Positions 44,348 to 52,444 of a stretch of DNA of 64,000 bases are shown here, in pieces. Source of the DNA: J054 sp965221985 (GTDB lineage: Bacteria; Pseudomonadota; Gammaproteobacteria; Steroidobacterales; GCA-2729495). Every line of letters begins with the position of its first letter. Positions within the stretch are counted from its first letter, which is position 1. A program made the translations under genes and the position numbers. Location: positions 2,914,001 through 2,978,000 of the forward strand of contig OZ244928.1 of the NCBI GenBank assembly GCA_965221985.1, written 5' to 3'. The notes beneath the pieces are model-generated. The model searched no databases. It saw only the letters and a list, made by a program, of their open reading frames with translations, and was not told the DNA's origin.

Positions 44348-44851
44348 CTACAAAGTCGCGGCGGCTAGCTGGCCTAAATAGATCAGCAACGCAGCGTAAA
44401 CGGCCGCCAACACATCGTCGAGCATAATTCCCAGCCCCCCGGCGACACTGTGATCCACGTCCCGAATCGGCCAGGGTTTAAGGATATCGAAGGCTCGAAA
44501 CGCCAGAAATGCGGCCAGTATCCAGAGCGGCTCGCGGGGCGTCACCAGCAAAACCAAGCCCATGCCGACGATCTCATCGAAAACGATGCCCGAATGATCA
44601 TGCACACCCAATCGCCGCGCACTTAGGCCGCAAATTCCAACTCCCAGGATGGTCATCGCCAAAAAGCTCAGCGCGGTCCAAAACCAGGGCATGGGCGGCA
44701 AAATGAGAAACAGTAAAACCCCGAGGGCGGATCCCCAGGTTCCGGGTGCTTTGGGCATGAGCCCCGCGCCAAAACCAAACGCGAGCCAATGCACCGGATC
44801 GCGTATGACCTGTTGAACAAGCCTCTTTTTTGGATTGTGCTTTGGGCTCAT
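44348..44851 (-). CDS. pgpA: Phosphatidylglycerophosphatase A PgpA
   Basis: PgpA dephosphorylates phosphatidylglycerol phosphate to phosphatidylglycerol at the inner membrane. The 167-aa protein has three or four membrane segments and the family motifs FGAGLMPKAPGTWGS and FDEIVGMGL with the metal-binding Asp/Glu. The frame is open far upstream, but the ATG at 44851 (MSPKHNPKKRL), one base after the thiL stop, gives the family length. thiL-pgpA is a standard pair in gammaproteobacteria. Confidence 0.95.
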   Translation of the reverse strand: MSPKHNPKKRLVQQVIRDPVHWLAFGFGAGLMPKAPGTWGSALGVLLFLILPPMPWFWTALSFLAMTILGVGICGLSARRLGVHDHSGIVFDEIVGMGLVLLVTPREPLWILAAFLAFRAFDILKPWPIRDVDHSVAGGLGIMLDDVLAAVYAALLIYLGQLAAATL

Positions 44852-44852
44852 T

Positions 44853-45803
44853 TCAAAAATGCGTGAAGACTTGTACGGCCGGCGACCAAGACGCACCGTC
44901 CAATATCCAATCAATAGTCGTACCAGCCGTGCAACGGCCAATACACGACAAGTCGCAATCCCAGTTTTCAGCCATGTCAATCACAGATTGTTTCTTAACC
45001 GCGGGCAGCGTAAAACATAATTCATAGTCGTCTCCGCCGCTCAGCGCCAAGTCACGCGACAGAGCGAGCCCGCATTCGGCAATGAGATCATTTGCCATGG
45101 GCAAAGCATTCACATTGATCTCGGCACCGAGCCCACTAGCCGTCAGCAATCTTCCCAAATCGACGAGCAAGCCATCCGATATATCAATGGCAGCCGTGGC
45201 AACTTCCCCCAAGGCTATACCCTGGTCGACGCGCGGCGCCGGATATAAGAAATGCTGCATCAACGGATCGTTAAAAGATGGCGGCGTTGGTGTCTCCAGG
45301 GCTCGCCAAGCATGACCCGCGCTGCCGAGTTCACCAGTCACAAAAATTAGGTCGCCGGGCGAAGCACCGTCCCGGCGCAAAGCTTGGCCGGGAGGCAGCT
45401 CGCCTAAAACAGTCACGGTTACAGCCAATTCGCCGCGAACGGTATCGCCGCCAACCAGTTCGAGACCAAAGGACTCAGCCAGAGTAAAAAACCCATTTGC
45501 GAAGCTCGCCAGCCACTCCGGCTCCGCGCGCGGCAAGCTGAGATTCAGCAGACACCACCGTGGGCTAGCGCCCATGGCAGCCAAATCACTCAGGTTCACA
45601 GCCAAGGCGCGATGGGCAATGGCCTCGGCCGGCAAGTTGGCAAGGAAATGCGTACCCGCAACCAGTGTATCGGTAGCGACCACCAGTTCACGCCCAGCAT
45701 TGGGCCGACAAACAGCACCGTCGTCGCCGATCCCAATGACAACATCCTTGGAATATCCGCCTTGACGACGGGCGAAATATCGAATGACGTCGAATTCATC
45801 CAC
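44853..45803 (-). CDS. thiL: Thiamine-monophosphate kinase ThiL
   Basis: ThiL phosphorylates thiamine monophosphate to the active cofactor thiamine diphosphate. The 316-aa AIR-synthase-like protein starts MDEFDVIRYFARR and shows the ATP/Mg2+ motifs GIGDDGAV, ATDTLVAGTHF and NLSDLAAMGASPRW, followed by VTGELG and AIDISDGLLVDLGRL. Normal length. It is 14 bp downstream of nusB and followed at once by pgpA, matching nusB-thiL-pgpA in E. coli and Pseudomonas. Confidence 0.97.
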   Translation of the reverse strand: MDEFDVIRYFARRQGGYSKDVVIGIGDDGAVCRPNAGRELVVATDTLVAGTHFLANLPAEAIAHRALAVNLSDLAAMGASPRWCLLNLSLPRAEPEWLASFANGFFTLAESFGLELVGGDTVRGELAVTVTVLGELPPGQALRRDGASPGDLIFVTGELGSAGHAWRALETPTPPSFNDPLMQHFLYPAPRVDQGIALGEVATAAIDISDGLLVDLGRLLTASGLGAEINVNALPMANDLIAECGLALSRDLALSGGDDYELCFTLPAVKKQSVIDMAENWDCDLSCIGRCTAGTTIDWILDGASWSPAVQVFTHF

Positions 45804-45817
45804 CGCACAGCTGCCCG

Positions 45818-46225
45818 CTAGTCGCTACCCGTCGCCACCGCGTCCAGCAGCGCATTGACGTATCGATAACTATCTTGGGCACCAAATTCGCGGGCCAATT
45901 TAACGGCCTCATTGATGGTAACGGTACGCGGAATATCCGGCCTTGCCAGCAATTCGTTTAACCCAATCCATAAAACCGCGTGTTCGACCGGGTCCAGTTG
46001 CTCGGCCGGGCGATCCGCCGCGGCAGCGATGCGGCCATCGAATTCAACTTCTCGCTCCAGAATTGCCGTCAAGGCTGTCGAAAAATACTCGCCATCGACC
46101 AGCTCAAAGCCAGGACCCGTGGAGAATTGCTTAAGCAGTTTATCCGCATCGTGCCCCGCAATTTGATGCTGATAGAGAGCCTGCAGCAGAAATCGCCGCG
46201 CACCGTAACGACCACGAGCACTCAT
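45818..46225 (-). CDS. nusB: Transcription antitermination factor NusB
   Basis: NusB with NusE (S10) binds boxA RNA in rRNA leaders and supports antitermination. The 135-aa all-helical protein has RRFLLQALYQHQIAG at the N-terminus and VDGRIAAAADRPAEQ-type and TINEAVKLAREFGAQDSYRYVNALLD motifs (shown here in parts: NEAVKLAREFGAQDSYRYV). Normal length. The usual upstream genes ribE, ribBA and ribH are not there; a 384-bp gene-free spacer separates it from ribD. Confidence 0.95.
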   Translation of the reverse strand: MSARGRYGARRFLLQALYQHQIAGHDADKLLKQFSTGPGFELVDGEYFSTALTAILEREVEFDGRIAAAADRPAEQLDPVEHAVLWIGLNELLARPDIPRTVTINEAVKLAREFGAQDSYRYVNALLDAVATGSD

Positions 46226-46609
46226 AAAACTTTCAAGCTGTGAGCGGCTACAAGGCGATGTTTAAGATGAACGCGCGGCACGACACAAAGGCTGGGGCCT
46301 GGGTAGACACATCGTTGAGAAAAAATATTCATGAATACCGATCGTTAGCTGCCCCGTTTACGATGCTTACTCTACTATGTCCTTAGCGAATCCCGAAATG
46401 GCTCACTACAAGCTACTCACCCACGGTTCGTTTGCACAGCAATCTTGACCAAGAGACTTTCAAGAAAATATTCGACCTATTCCACAGCGGGCTACTTTGG
46501 GAGCAAATCAATACCAAGATTGTGTTCGACAAACCGGTCCTTAGGCCGCAGTTTGACAGGCGCTACTAGGCAAACAGGTCAAATCCGCTGAAGCGAACAA
46601 GGCAGAATT
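46226..46609. other. Gene-free spacer where ribE-ribBA-ribH would be expected
   Basis: This 384-bp stretch lies between nusB and ribD on the minus strand. It has no credible gene, tRNA, FMN riboswitch or known small RNA motif. A 61-codon open frame on the plus strand (46387-46569) lacks an ATG and resembles nothing I recognise. The spacer must contain the nusB promoter. By comparison with Pseudomonas order, it marks where three riboflavin genes have been lost or moved. Confidence 0.7.
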
Positions 46610-47698
46610 CTAAGTTTTCAAATAGCGCAAACGCAGATCAGTGCCGATGCGACGGACATCAACCAAGTCGAATTGTGGCCGGTCATTCATGCTCTTCAGA
46701 GCCGGCATCGCGAACATATCGCGCGCGTCGCTGCCCAATACATGCGGTGCTTGGTAAATCAGCAACTCATCGACCAGCTGAGCCGACAGAAACGCGCCGC
46801 ACAAAGTGGCACCCGCTTCTACCATTACCTCGTTCATTTCCAGTTCGCCCAAGCGCATTAACAAAGCACTTAGATCTACACGACCCCTTTGACTAGGCAA
46901 AGTCTCCAAGCTTGCGCCGGCGTTCTGTAGCGCCTCTGAGCGATAGAAGGTTTCCTCAGCACCGAAAATTCGCGTGATCCCTGGTAGCGTAAATAGGCGC
47001 GCCTGCGGCGAGGTTTGAAAATGCGCGTCAAGCACTACTCGCTCCGGCCGCTGCGCATCTGCCAGGGTTGGATCACGAACCGTCAGTGATGGATCATCTG
47101 CAGCAACGGTATGTGCGCCGGTAATAATTGCAGAACTGCGCGCACGCCAGCGCTGGACGTCGGCGCGCGAAGCCTCGCAGCTAATCCATTGGCTCTGCCC
47201 GCTACCCAAAGCGGTTCTGCCGTCGATGCTAACGGCGAGTTTGATGCGCGTCCAAGGTCGCCCTTTCAACATACGCTGGTTAAAACCGCGATTAAGCTCC
47301 GCGCACTCATCCGCCAGGATCCCCTCGGTAACGGAGATCCCCGCATCACGCAATTTCTGGATGCCGCCACCATTAACCTGCGGATTTGGGTCCCGCGTGC
47401 CTATGACGACCCGGCTAAGTTCGGCCTTTAGCAAAACGTCAGTGCAGGCGCCCGTTCGGCCTTGGTGGCAACAGGGCTCAAGGGTGACATACAGGGTCGC
47501 GCCACGCGCAGCCTCGCCAGCGAGTTTTAGTGCCGCCGCTTCTGCATGAGCCTCACCGCTGCGACGATGCCAAGCCTCCGCCACGACTTCACCGTCCCGA
47601 ACCACAACGCAGCCCACCCGAGGATTTGGGTGAGCCGTATATAGGCCACGCCGCGCTAGTCTAAGCGCGCGCGCCATCCAGAGCTGATCATTTTCCAT
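46610..47698 (-). CDS. ribD: Bifunctional riboflavin deaminase/reductase RibD
   Basis: RibD performs the second and third steps of riboflavin synthesis: deamination of the GTP cyclohydrolase II product, then NADPH reduction. The 362-aa protein has an N-terminal deaminase domain with zinc ligands in GEAHAEAAAL and LEPCCHQGRTGAC (about residues 49-87) and a C-terminal reductase domain from about 145 (RPWTRIKLAVSIDGRTAL). Length is normal. Its start overlaps the end of nrdR by 11 bp, as in E. coli and Pseudomonas, but the rest of the rib operon does not follow. Confidence 0.96.
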   Translation of the reverse strand: MENDQLWMARALRLARRGLYTAHPNPRVGCVVVRDGEVVAEAWHRRSGEAHAEAAALKLAGEAARGATLYVTLEPCCHQGRTGACTDVLLKAELSRVVIGTRDPNPQVNGGGIQKLRDAGISVTEGILADECAELNRGFNQRMLKGRPWTRIKLAVSIDGRTALGSGQSQWISCEASRADVQRWRARSSAIITGAHTVAADDPSLTVRDPTLADAQRPERVVLDAHFQTSPQARLFTLPGITRIFGAEETFYRSEALQNAGASLETLPSQRGRVDLSALLMRLGELEMNEVMVEAGATLCGAFLSAQLVDELLIYQAPHVLGSDARDMFAMPALKSMNDRPQFDLVDVRRIGTDLRLRYLKT

Positions 47699-48194
47699 CG
47701 TCGGGCAATAGGGACATTTGATCGCGGCGAATATCTTCGCCGCTCATTTCACGCAGCCGCTGAATTTCCACTTGAAAAGCTGTCACATCTTGAAAGCTCC
47801 TATAGACCGAGGCGAAGCGCACATAAGCGACCTCGTCCAAAGCGCGCAACTCTTCCATGACCATTTCCCCAACGAGGCGCGCCGGAACTTCTCTTTCGCC
47901 CGTGGTTTGCAGTCGATGAATAATCCGGGATAGCGCGGCCTCAACAGCTTCACTGCTAACCGGGCGTTTTTCCAGGGCGCGGACAATACCATTGCGCAAC
48001 TTTGCCTCGTCGAAAGGTTCGCGACTCTCGTCGCGTTTTATCAGTCGTGGAAGCACCAATTCGGCAGTTTCAAAGGTGGTGAAGCGCTCGCCACAACTCA
48101 AGCATTCCCGCCGGCGACGCACTTGCATTCCCTCGCCGGCCAAACGGGAATCTGCAACTTTCGTTTCGCTGTGATTACAAAAAGGACAATGCAC
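47688..48194 (-). CDS. nrdR: Transcriptional repressor NrdR
   Basis: NrdR is a zinc-ribbon/ATP-cone repressor of ribonucleotide reductase genes. The 168-aa protein starts at a GTG with the zinc ribbon CPFCNHSETKVADSR ... CLSCGERFTTFE (about residues 3-44) and continues with the ATP-cone (about 49-139: VLPRLIKRDESREPFDEAKL). No NrdR box was sought successfully at its own promoter. It lies between glyA and ribD, its standard position. Confidence 0.97.
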   Translation of the reverse strand: MHCPFCNHSETKVADSRLAGEGMQVRRRRECLSCGERFTTFETAELVLPRLIKRDESREPFDEAKLRNGIVRALEKRPVSSEAVEAALSRIIHRLQTTGEREVPARLVGEMVMEELRALDEVAYVRFASVYRSFQDVTAFQVEIQRLREMSGEDIRRDQMSLLPDDGK

Positions 48195-48227
48195 GTTCGC
48201 GCCGTTTTAGAATGAGCAGCAGCTTGC

Positions 48228-49481
48228 CTAGCTGTAGACTGGAAAACGCCTACACATCGCAATGACCTTTTCTCGCACCGTATTGAGCTGAGCTTCATCG
48301 CCCATATGATCCAAAATATCAGCGATCCAAGTTGCAACCTCCGTGACCTCCGGCTCTAGCAAGCCGCGCGTCGTGATGGCGGGGGAACCCATACGCAATC
48401 CGCTGGTTACAAATGGCGAACGCGGATCATTCGGTACGGCGTTTTTGTTCACTGTGATATGCGCCGCATCCAAGGCCGCGTCGGCATCTTTACCCGTAAT
48501 ATTTTTATCAATGAGATCCAGCAAGAACATATGATTATCCGTACCGCCAGATACGATCTTGTAACCGCGGTACTGCAACACGTCGGCGAGCCGGCGGGCG
48601 TTGGCGCGGACCTGTTTTTGATAAATCTTGAATTCCGGTTGCATGGCTTCAAGTAAAGCAACTGCTTTGGCTGCGATGACATGCATCAAGGGCCCACCCT
48701 GGGTACCTGGGAAAACCAGGGAATTAAATTTCTTCGTCAGCTCTTCATTTTCTCGGGCAAGAATCATCCCGCCGCGAGGGCCCCGCAATGTCTTGTGCGT
48801 CGTGGTCGTCGTCACATCGGCGATGGCAACGGGGCTAGGATATTCACCAGCCGCCACCAGCCCCGCCACATGGGCCATATCCACCATGAGATAGGCCCCG
48901 ACATCATCCGCGATTTTCCGAAAACGCTGCCAATCAACGATCCTAGAGTACGCGGAAAAACCCGCAATTATCATCCGCGGCTTTTGATCACGCGCCATGG
49001 CGTGAACTTGCTCGTAGTCGATTTCGCCGGTTTCTTCATCAAGACCATAGGAGATGATGTTGTACAAGCGACCAGAAAAATTCACCGGCGATCCGTGGGT
49101 CAAGTGACCACCGTGAGCCAAACTCATACCCAAGACGGTGTCACCCGGATCCAGCAAAGCCATGTAGACGGCCGCATTGGCCTGTGAACCCGAATGGGGT
49201 TGCACATTGGCGTAGGCGGCACCAAACAGCTCACGCGCGCGCTGTAATGCCAGGTCCTCCGCAACATCCACATGCTCGCAACCTCCGTAGTAGCGGCGCC
49301 CGGGATATCCCTCGGCATACTTGTTTGTTAACACCGAACCCTGGGCCGCGAGCACCCGCGGGCTGGCATAATTCTCGGACGCAATCAGCTCGAGATTTTC
49401 CTCTTGGCGACGGGCTTCAGCACCGATGGCTTGAGCAAGATCCGGATCAAAATCTTCAAGGCTTGACGCCGCTGCGAACAT
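48228..49481 (-). CDS. glyA: Serine hydroxymethyltransferase GlyA
   Basis: GlyA interconverts serine and glycine and charges tetrahydrofolate with a one-carbon unit. The 417-aa PLP enzyme shows ENYASPRVLAAQGSVLTNKYAEGYPG near the N-terminus (as overlapping motifs ENYASP and YAEGYPGRRYYGG) and the PLP-binding Lys in TTTTHKTLRGPRGG. I chose the ATG at 49481 (MFAAASSLEDF), preceded by GGAGAG, over an upstream frame extension of 17 residues. glyA-nrdR-ribD is a known arrangement. It shares one-carbon metabolism with folD and purL/purF elsewhere in the window. Confidence 0.97.
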   Translation of the reverse strand: MFAAASSLEDFDPDLAQAIGAEARRQEENLELIASENYASPRVLAAQGSVLTNKYAEGYPGRRYYGGCEHVDVAEDLALQRARELFGAAYANVQPHSGSQANAAVYMALLDPGDTVLGMSLAHGGHLTHGSPVNFSGRLYNIISYGLDEETGEIDYEQVHAMARDQKPRMIIAGFSAYSRIVDWQRFRKIADDVGAYLMVDMAHVAGLVAAGEYPSPVAIADVTTTTTHKTLRGPRGGMILARENEELTKKFNSLVFPGTQGGPLMHVIAAKAVALLEAMQPEFKIYQKQVRANARRLADVLQYRGYKIVSGGTDNHMFLLDLIDKNITGKDADAALDAAHITVNKNAVPNDPRSPFVTSGLRMGSPAITTRGLLEPEVTEVATWIADILDHMGDEAQLNTVREKVIAMCRRFPVYS

Positions 49482-49545
49482 TGCTGGCTCTCCAAGGAAA
49501 AAGGAGAAGGATTGTACCCGAGCTAATCCCAACTAGCCGGCTTAA

Positions 49546-50511
49546 TCAACCGACCCGCAGCAGTTCCCCGACAACGGCGGTCCACGAATTAGCCAAGTTC
49601 TGACGGTTGTATCCACCACCGCCCATGGCCACTAGCCGCCCATCGCAGTACTTGTCAGCGTAGCGGCAGAGGTCCGCGGCCACTTTCGCATGAGCGGCCG
49701 CACTACAACGCAAGTGGGTAATGGGATCGTCCGCGAGACTGTCAGCACCGCACTGCAATAGGATGAATTCAGGCTGAGCCTGCTGCATCTTAGCTGTGAC
49801 CTGATTCCAGGCGGCCAGGAATTCTGTATCCCCAGCGCCTGGATCCAGCGGCAAGTTCAGCTTGCTGCCGCGGGCGACACCCAGACCTGTTTCCGAGGCC
49901 GTACCCGTACCGGGATAGATATAGCGCCCATCTTCATGCAGATCGGCAATAAAGACATCCGGATCTTCTTCAAAGGCATAAAAAACACCGTCCCCATGAT
50001 GCGCATCGATGTCGACGTAGGCAATGCGCTGCACACCATGGCGGCGGCGAAGTATTTCAATGGCAATACCGCAATCATTAAAGACACAAAAGCCAGCGGC
50101 GTGCTGGCGCCCGGCGTGGTGCAGGCCCGCAATGGGCACGAAGGCGCGGCGTACGTCACCGCTTTGTACCCGGTTCACCGCATCAAGGGTGGCGCCGGCA
50201 ACGGCAGCCGCGGATTCATACAAGCCGGGTTGCGCGGGCGTGTCGCCCCCGTCTAGAAAACCGCTGCCTTGTTGACAGCAATCCGCCACGAAGTCGACAT
50301 AGGCCTCAGCATGAAAACTACAAAGTTCAGCGCGGCTGGCAGCGACAGCCTTAACCAAGCTCACTCGCTCAGCCAAACCGCGGCGCTGCAGTTCAGTATG
50401 AAACGCATCATGCCGATCAGGACCGAAGGGGTGGCCGGCGCCAAAACCATAGGCGGCAATTGCCGGATCGCGATAGACCGCTACGGAACTATCAGTCTCA
50501 CCAGCGCACAT
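49546..50511 (-). CDS. Histone deacetylase family protein (AcuC/HDAC-like amidohydrolase)
   Basis: This 321-aa zinc-dependent deacetylase belongs to the arginase/HDAC fold. Active-site motifs are intact: the His pair in LHHAGRQHAAGFCVFND (about residues 125-141) and the zinc ligands in VDIDAHHGDGVFY (about 160-172), with a further Asp in LQCGADSLADDP and Gly-rich GGGGYN near the end. Likely substrates are acetylated small amines, polyamines or protein lysines; AcuC-type action on acetyl-CoA synthetase is one possibility. It is upstream of glyA on the same strand and diverges from ettA. Confidence 0.93.
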   Translation of the reverse strand: MCAGETDSSVAVYRDPAIAAYGFGAGHPFGPDRHDAFHTELQRRGLAERVSLVKAVAASRAELCSFHAEAYVDFVADCCQQGSGFLDGGDTPAQPGLYESAAAVAGATLDAVNRVQSGDVRRAFVPIAGLHHAGRQHAAGFCVFNDCGIAIEILRRRHGVQRIAYVDIDAHHGDGVFYAFEEDPDVFIADLHEDGRYIYPGTGTASETGLGVARGSKLNLPLDPGAGDTEFLAAWNQVTAKMQQAQPEFILLQCGADSLADDPITHLRCSAAAHAKVAADLCRYADKYCDGRLVAMGGGGYNRQNLANSWTAVVGELLRVG

Positions 50512-50578
50512 GGCTTTTCATTCTATTGAGCATTACCGGATAATCTCGCACTAATTAGGTCTTCACGGATGCATCAGC

Positions 50579-52252
50579 GTGGCCCAGTACGTCTACACCA
50601 TGAACCAAGTCGCCAAGATCGTGCCGCCCAAGCGGTTCATTCTGCGCGATATATCCCTGAGTTTCTTCCCTGGCGCCAAAATCGGTGTATTGGGTTTGAA
50701 CGGTTCCGGCAAGTCGACGCTGCTAAGAATCATGGCGGGCGTGGACAAGGAATTCGACGGTGAGGCCAGACCACAGGCCGGCATAAAAATTGGCTATCTT
50801 CCGCAAGAACCGGAATTGACGGCCGGCCAGACCGTGCGGGCCGCCGTCGAAGAAGGCGTCGCCGAAACCTTTAGGCTGATTACCCGTTTTAACGAAATCA
50901 GCGAGCGCTTCGCCGAACCCATGGACGATGACGAAATGACGGCTTTGCTAGAGGAGCAAGGCAAGCTGCAGGATGCCATTGATGCCTGTAACGGCTGGGA
51001 AATTGAACGACAACTCGAGATCGCGGCCGACGCGCTGCGCCTGCCCGATTGGGAAGCACAGGTTGACCAATTGTCTGGCGGCGAGCGGCGGCGCGTGGCC
51101 TTGTGCCGATTGTTACTCGCTGAGCCCGACATGTTGCTCTTGGACGAGCCAACCAATCACCTAGATGCGGAATCCGTTGCCTGGCTCGAACGCTTCTTGG
51201 AAAAGTACCCCGGCACCGTAATTGCTGTCACCCACGATCGTTACTTCCTAGACAATGTCGCCGGCTGGATTTTAGAACTGGACCGTGGCCATGGCATACC
51301 CTGGGAAGGTAATTATTCGTCATGGCTGGAACAGAAAGAAGCGCGCTTGAAGATCGAGGAAAAGCAGGAAGCGGGACGGAAGAAAACCATTAAAGCGGAA
51401 CTGGAATGGGTGCGGGCCAATCCAAAAGCGCGGCAGGCCAAGAACAAGGCTCGTCTGAACCGCTTTCAGGAACTCAGCTCCAGGGAATTTCAGTCGCGAC
51501 AAGAAACCAACGAAATCTATATTCCGCCCGGGGAACGACTGGGCGATCTGGTGATCGAGGTTAACCACTTGCGCAAGGGCTTCGGTGAGCGGCTGCTCAT
51601 TGAGGACTTCAGCTGCAATATACCACCGGGGGCTATTGTGGGCGTTATCGGCCCCAACGGTGCGGGTAAAACCACCCTATTCCGCATGCTCACACAGCAA
51701 GAAGCGCCCGAGGCCGGCGAAATTCGAATCGGCGATACGGTGAAGCTTGCGTACGTCGATCAGTCCCGCCAAGCCCTGAATGATAAGCACACGGTTTGGG
51801 AGGAAATTTCCGGCGGTGACGACATCATTCGCGTAGGCAAGTATGAAACACCCTCGCGCGCCTATGTGGGCCGCTTCAACTTCCGCGGCCCGCAACAGCA
51901 ACAACGCATCGGTCAACTATCGGGTGGCGAACGAAATCGTGTTCACTTGGCCAAGGTATTACGGTCAGGCGGCAACGTATTGCTACTTGATGAACCGACC
52001 AACGATTTGGACGTGGAAACCCTGCGTGCCCTGGAGGAAGCGCTATTGGATTTTCCCGGCTGCGCCATCGTGATTTCACATGACCGTTGGTTTTTGGATC
52101 GCATCGCCACGCACATCCTCGCGTTCGAAGGCGACAGTCAAGTCACCTGGTTTCAGGGCAACTACGCCGACTACGAGCAGGACCGCCAGCGCCGCTTGGG
52201 TACGGATGCGGACAATCCTCACCGGATTCGCTATAAAGCTCTAACGACATAA
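50579..52252 (+). CDS. ettA: Energy-dependent translational throttle protein EttA (ABC-F)
   Basis: EttA binds the ribosomal E site and gates entry into elongation according to the ATP/ADP ratio. The 557-aa protein has two ABC domains with Walker A GLNGSGKST and GPNGAGKTT, signature motifs LSGGERRRVAL and LSGGERNRVHL, and Walker B LLLDEPTNHLD and LLLDEPTNDLD. The EttA-type arm insertion in domain 1 and the P-site tRNA interaction linker are present. The start is a GTG (MAQYVYTMNQVAKIVPPKR, as in E. coli). It diverges from the deacetylase gene. Confidence 0.96.
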   Translation: MAQYVYTMNQVAKIVPPKRFILRDISLSFFPGAKIGVLGLNGSGKSTLLRIMAGVDKEFDGEARPQAGIKIGYLPQEPELTAGQTVRAAVEEGVAETFRLITRFNEISERFAEPMDDDEMTALLEEQGKLQDAIDACNGWEIERQLEIAADALRLPDWEAQVDQLSGGERRRVALCRLLLAEPDMLLLDEPTNHLDAESVAWLERFLEKYPGTVIAVTHDRYFLDNVAGWILELDRGHGIPWEGNYSSWLEQKEARLKIEEKQEAGRKKTIKAELEWVRANPKARQAKNKARLNRFQELSSREFQSRQETNEIYIPPGERLGDLVIEVNHLRKGFGERLLIEDFSCNIPPGAIVGVIGPNGAGKTTLFRMLTQQEAPEAGEIRIGDTVKLAYVDQSRQALNDKHTVWEEISGGDDIIRVGKYETPSRAYVGRFNFRGPQQQQRIGQLSGGERNRVHLAKVLRSGGNVLLLDEPTNDLDVETLRALEEALLDFPGCAIVISHDRWFLDRIATHILAFEGDSQVTWFQGNYADYEQDRQRRLGTDADNPHRIRYKALTT

Positions 52253-52444
52253 AATACCTTACAAAGATATTTTAAGACTTTATTATTAAAGAATTTTTAC
52301 TGGCTGCGAGACAACTGTGAATCTAAGAACCAAGAGCCGGAACGCGCGAGTCACCTCTACTTGCCGGCGGGCGATCCGCGCCCAGCTCGCCTAGAGGCAA
52401 GCTGCTCTAATCCCAGCTGCAGCCGGCAAGGAGGGGTTATCCAG
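52253..52444. other. Structured convergent spacer between ettA and purL
   Basis: This 192-bp region separates the 3' ends of ettA and purL. A weak hairpin CTTTA-TTAT-TAAAG followed by TTTTT (about 52278-52298) could end ettA. Further on, CTTGCCGGC (52360-52368) and GCCGGCAAG (52422-52430) form a perfect 9-bp inverted repeat enclosing a GGGCG/CGCCC hairpin. It probably acts as a transcription end region for purL; a small RNA is not excluded. Confidence 0.5.

Noticed and set aside
46387..46569. 61-codon open frame on the plus strand in the ribD-nusB spacer (contains NLDQETFKKIFDLF)
   Set aside because: It has no ATG and no ribosome-binding site, and I recognise no family. It may be a gene remnant but cannot be supported as a gene.
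46226..46609. Possible FMN riboswitch or small stable RNA in the ribD-nusB spacer
   Set aside because: None of the conserved FMN-element, 6S, 4.5S, tmRNA or RNase P motifs is present.
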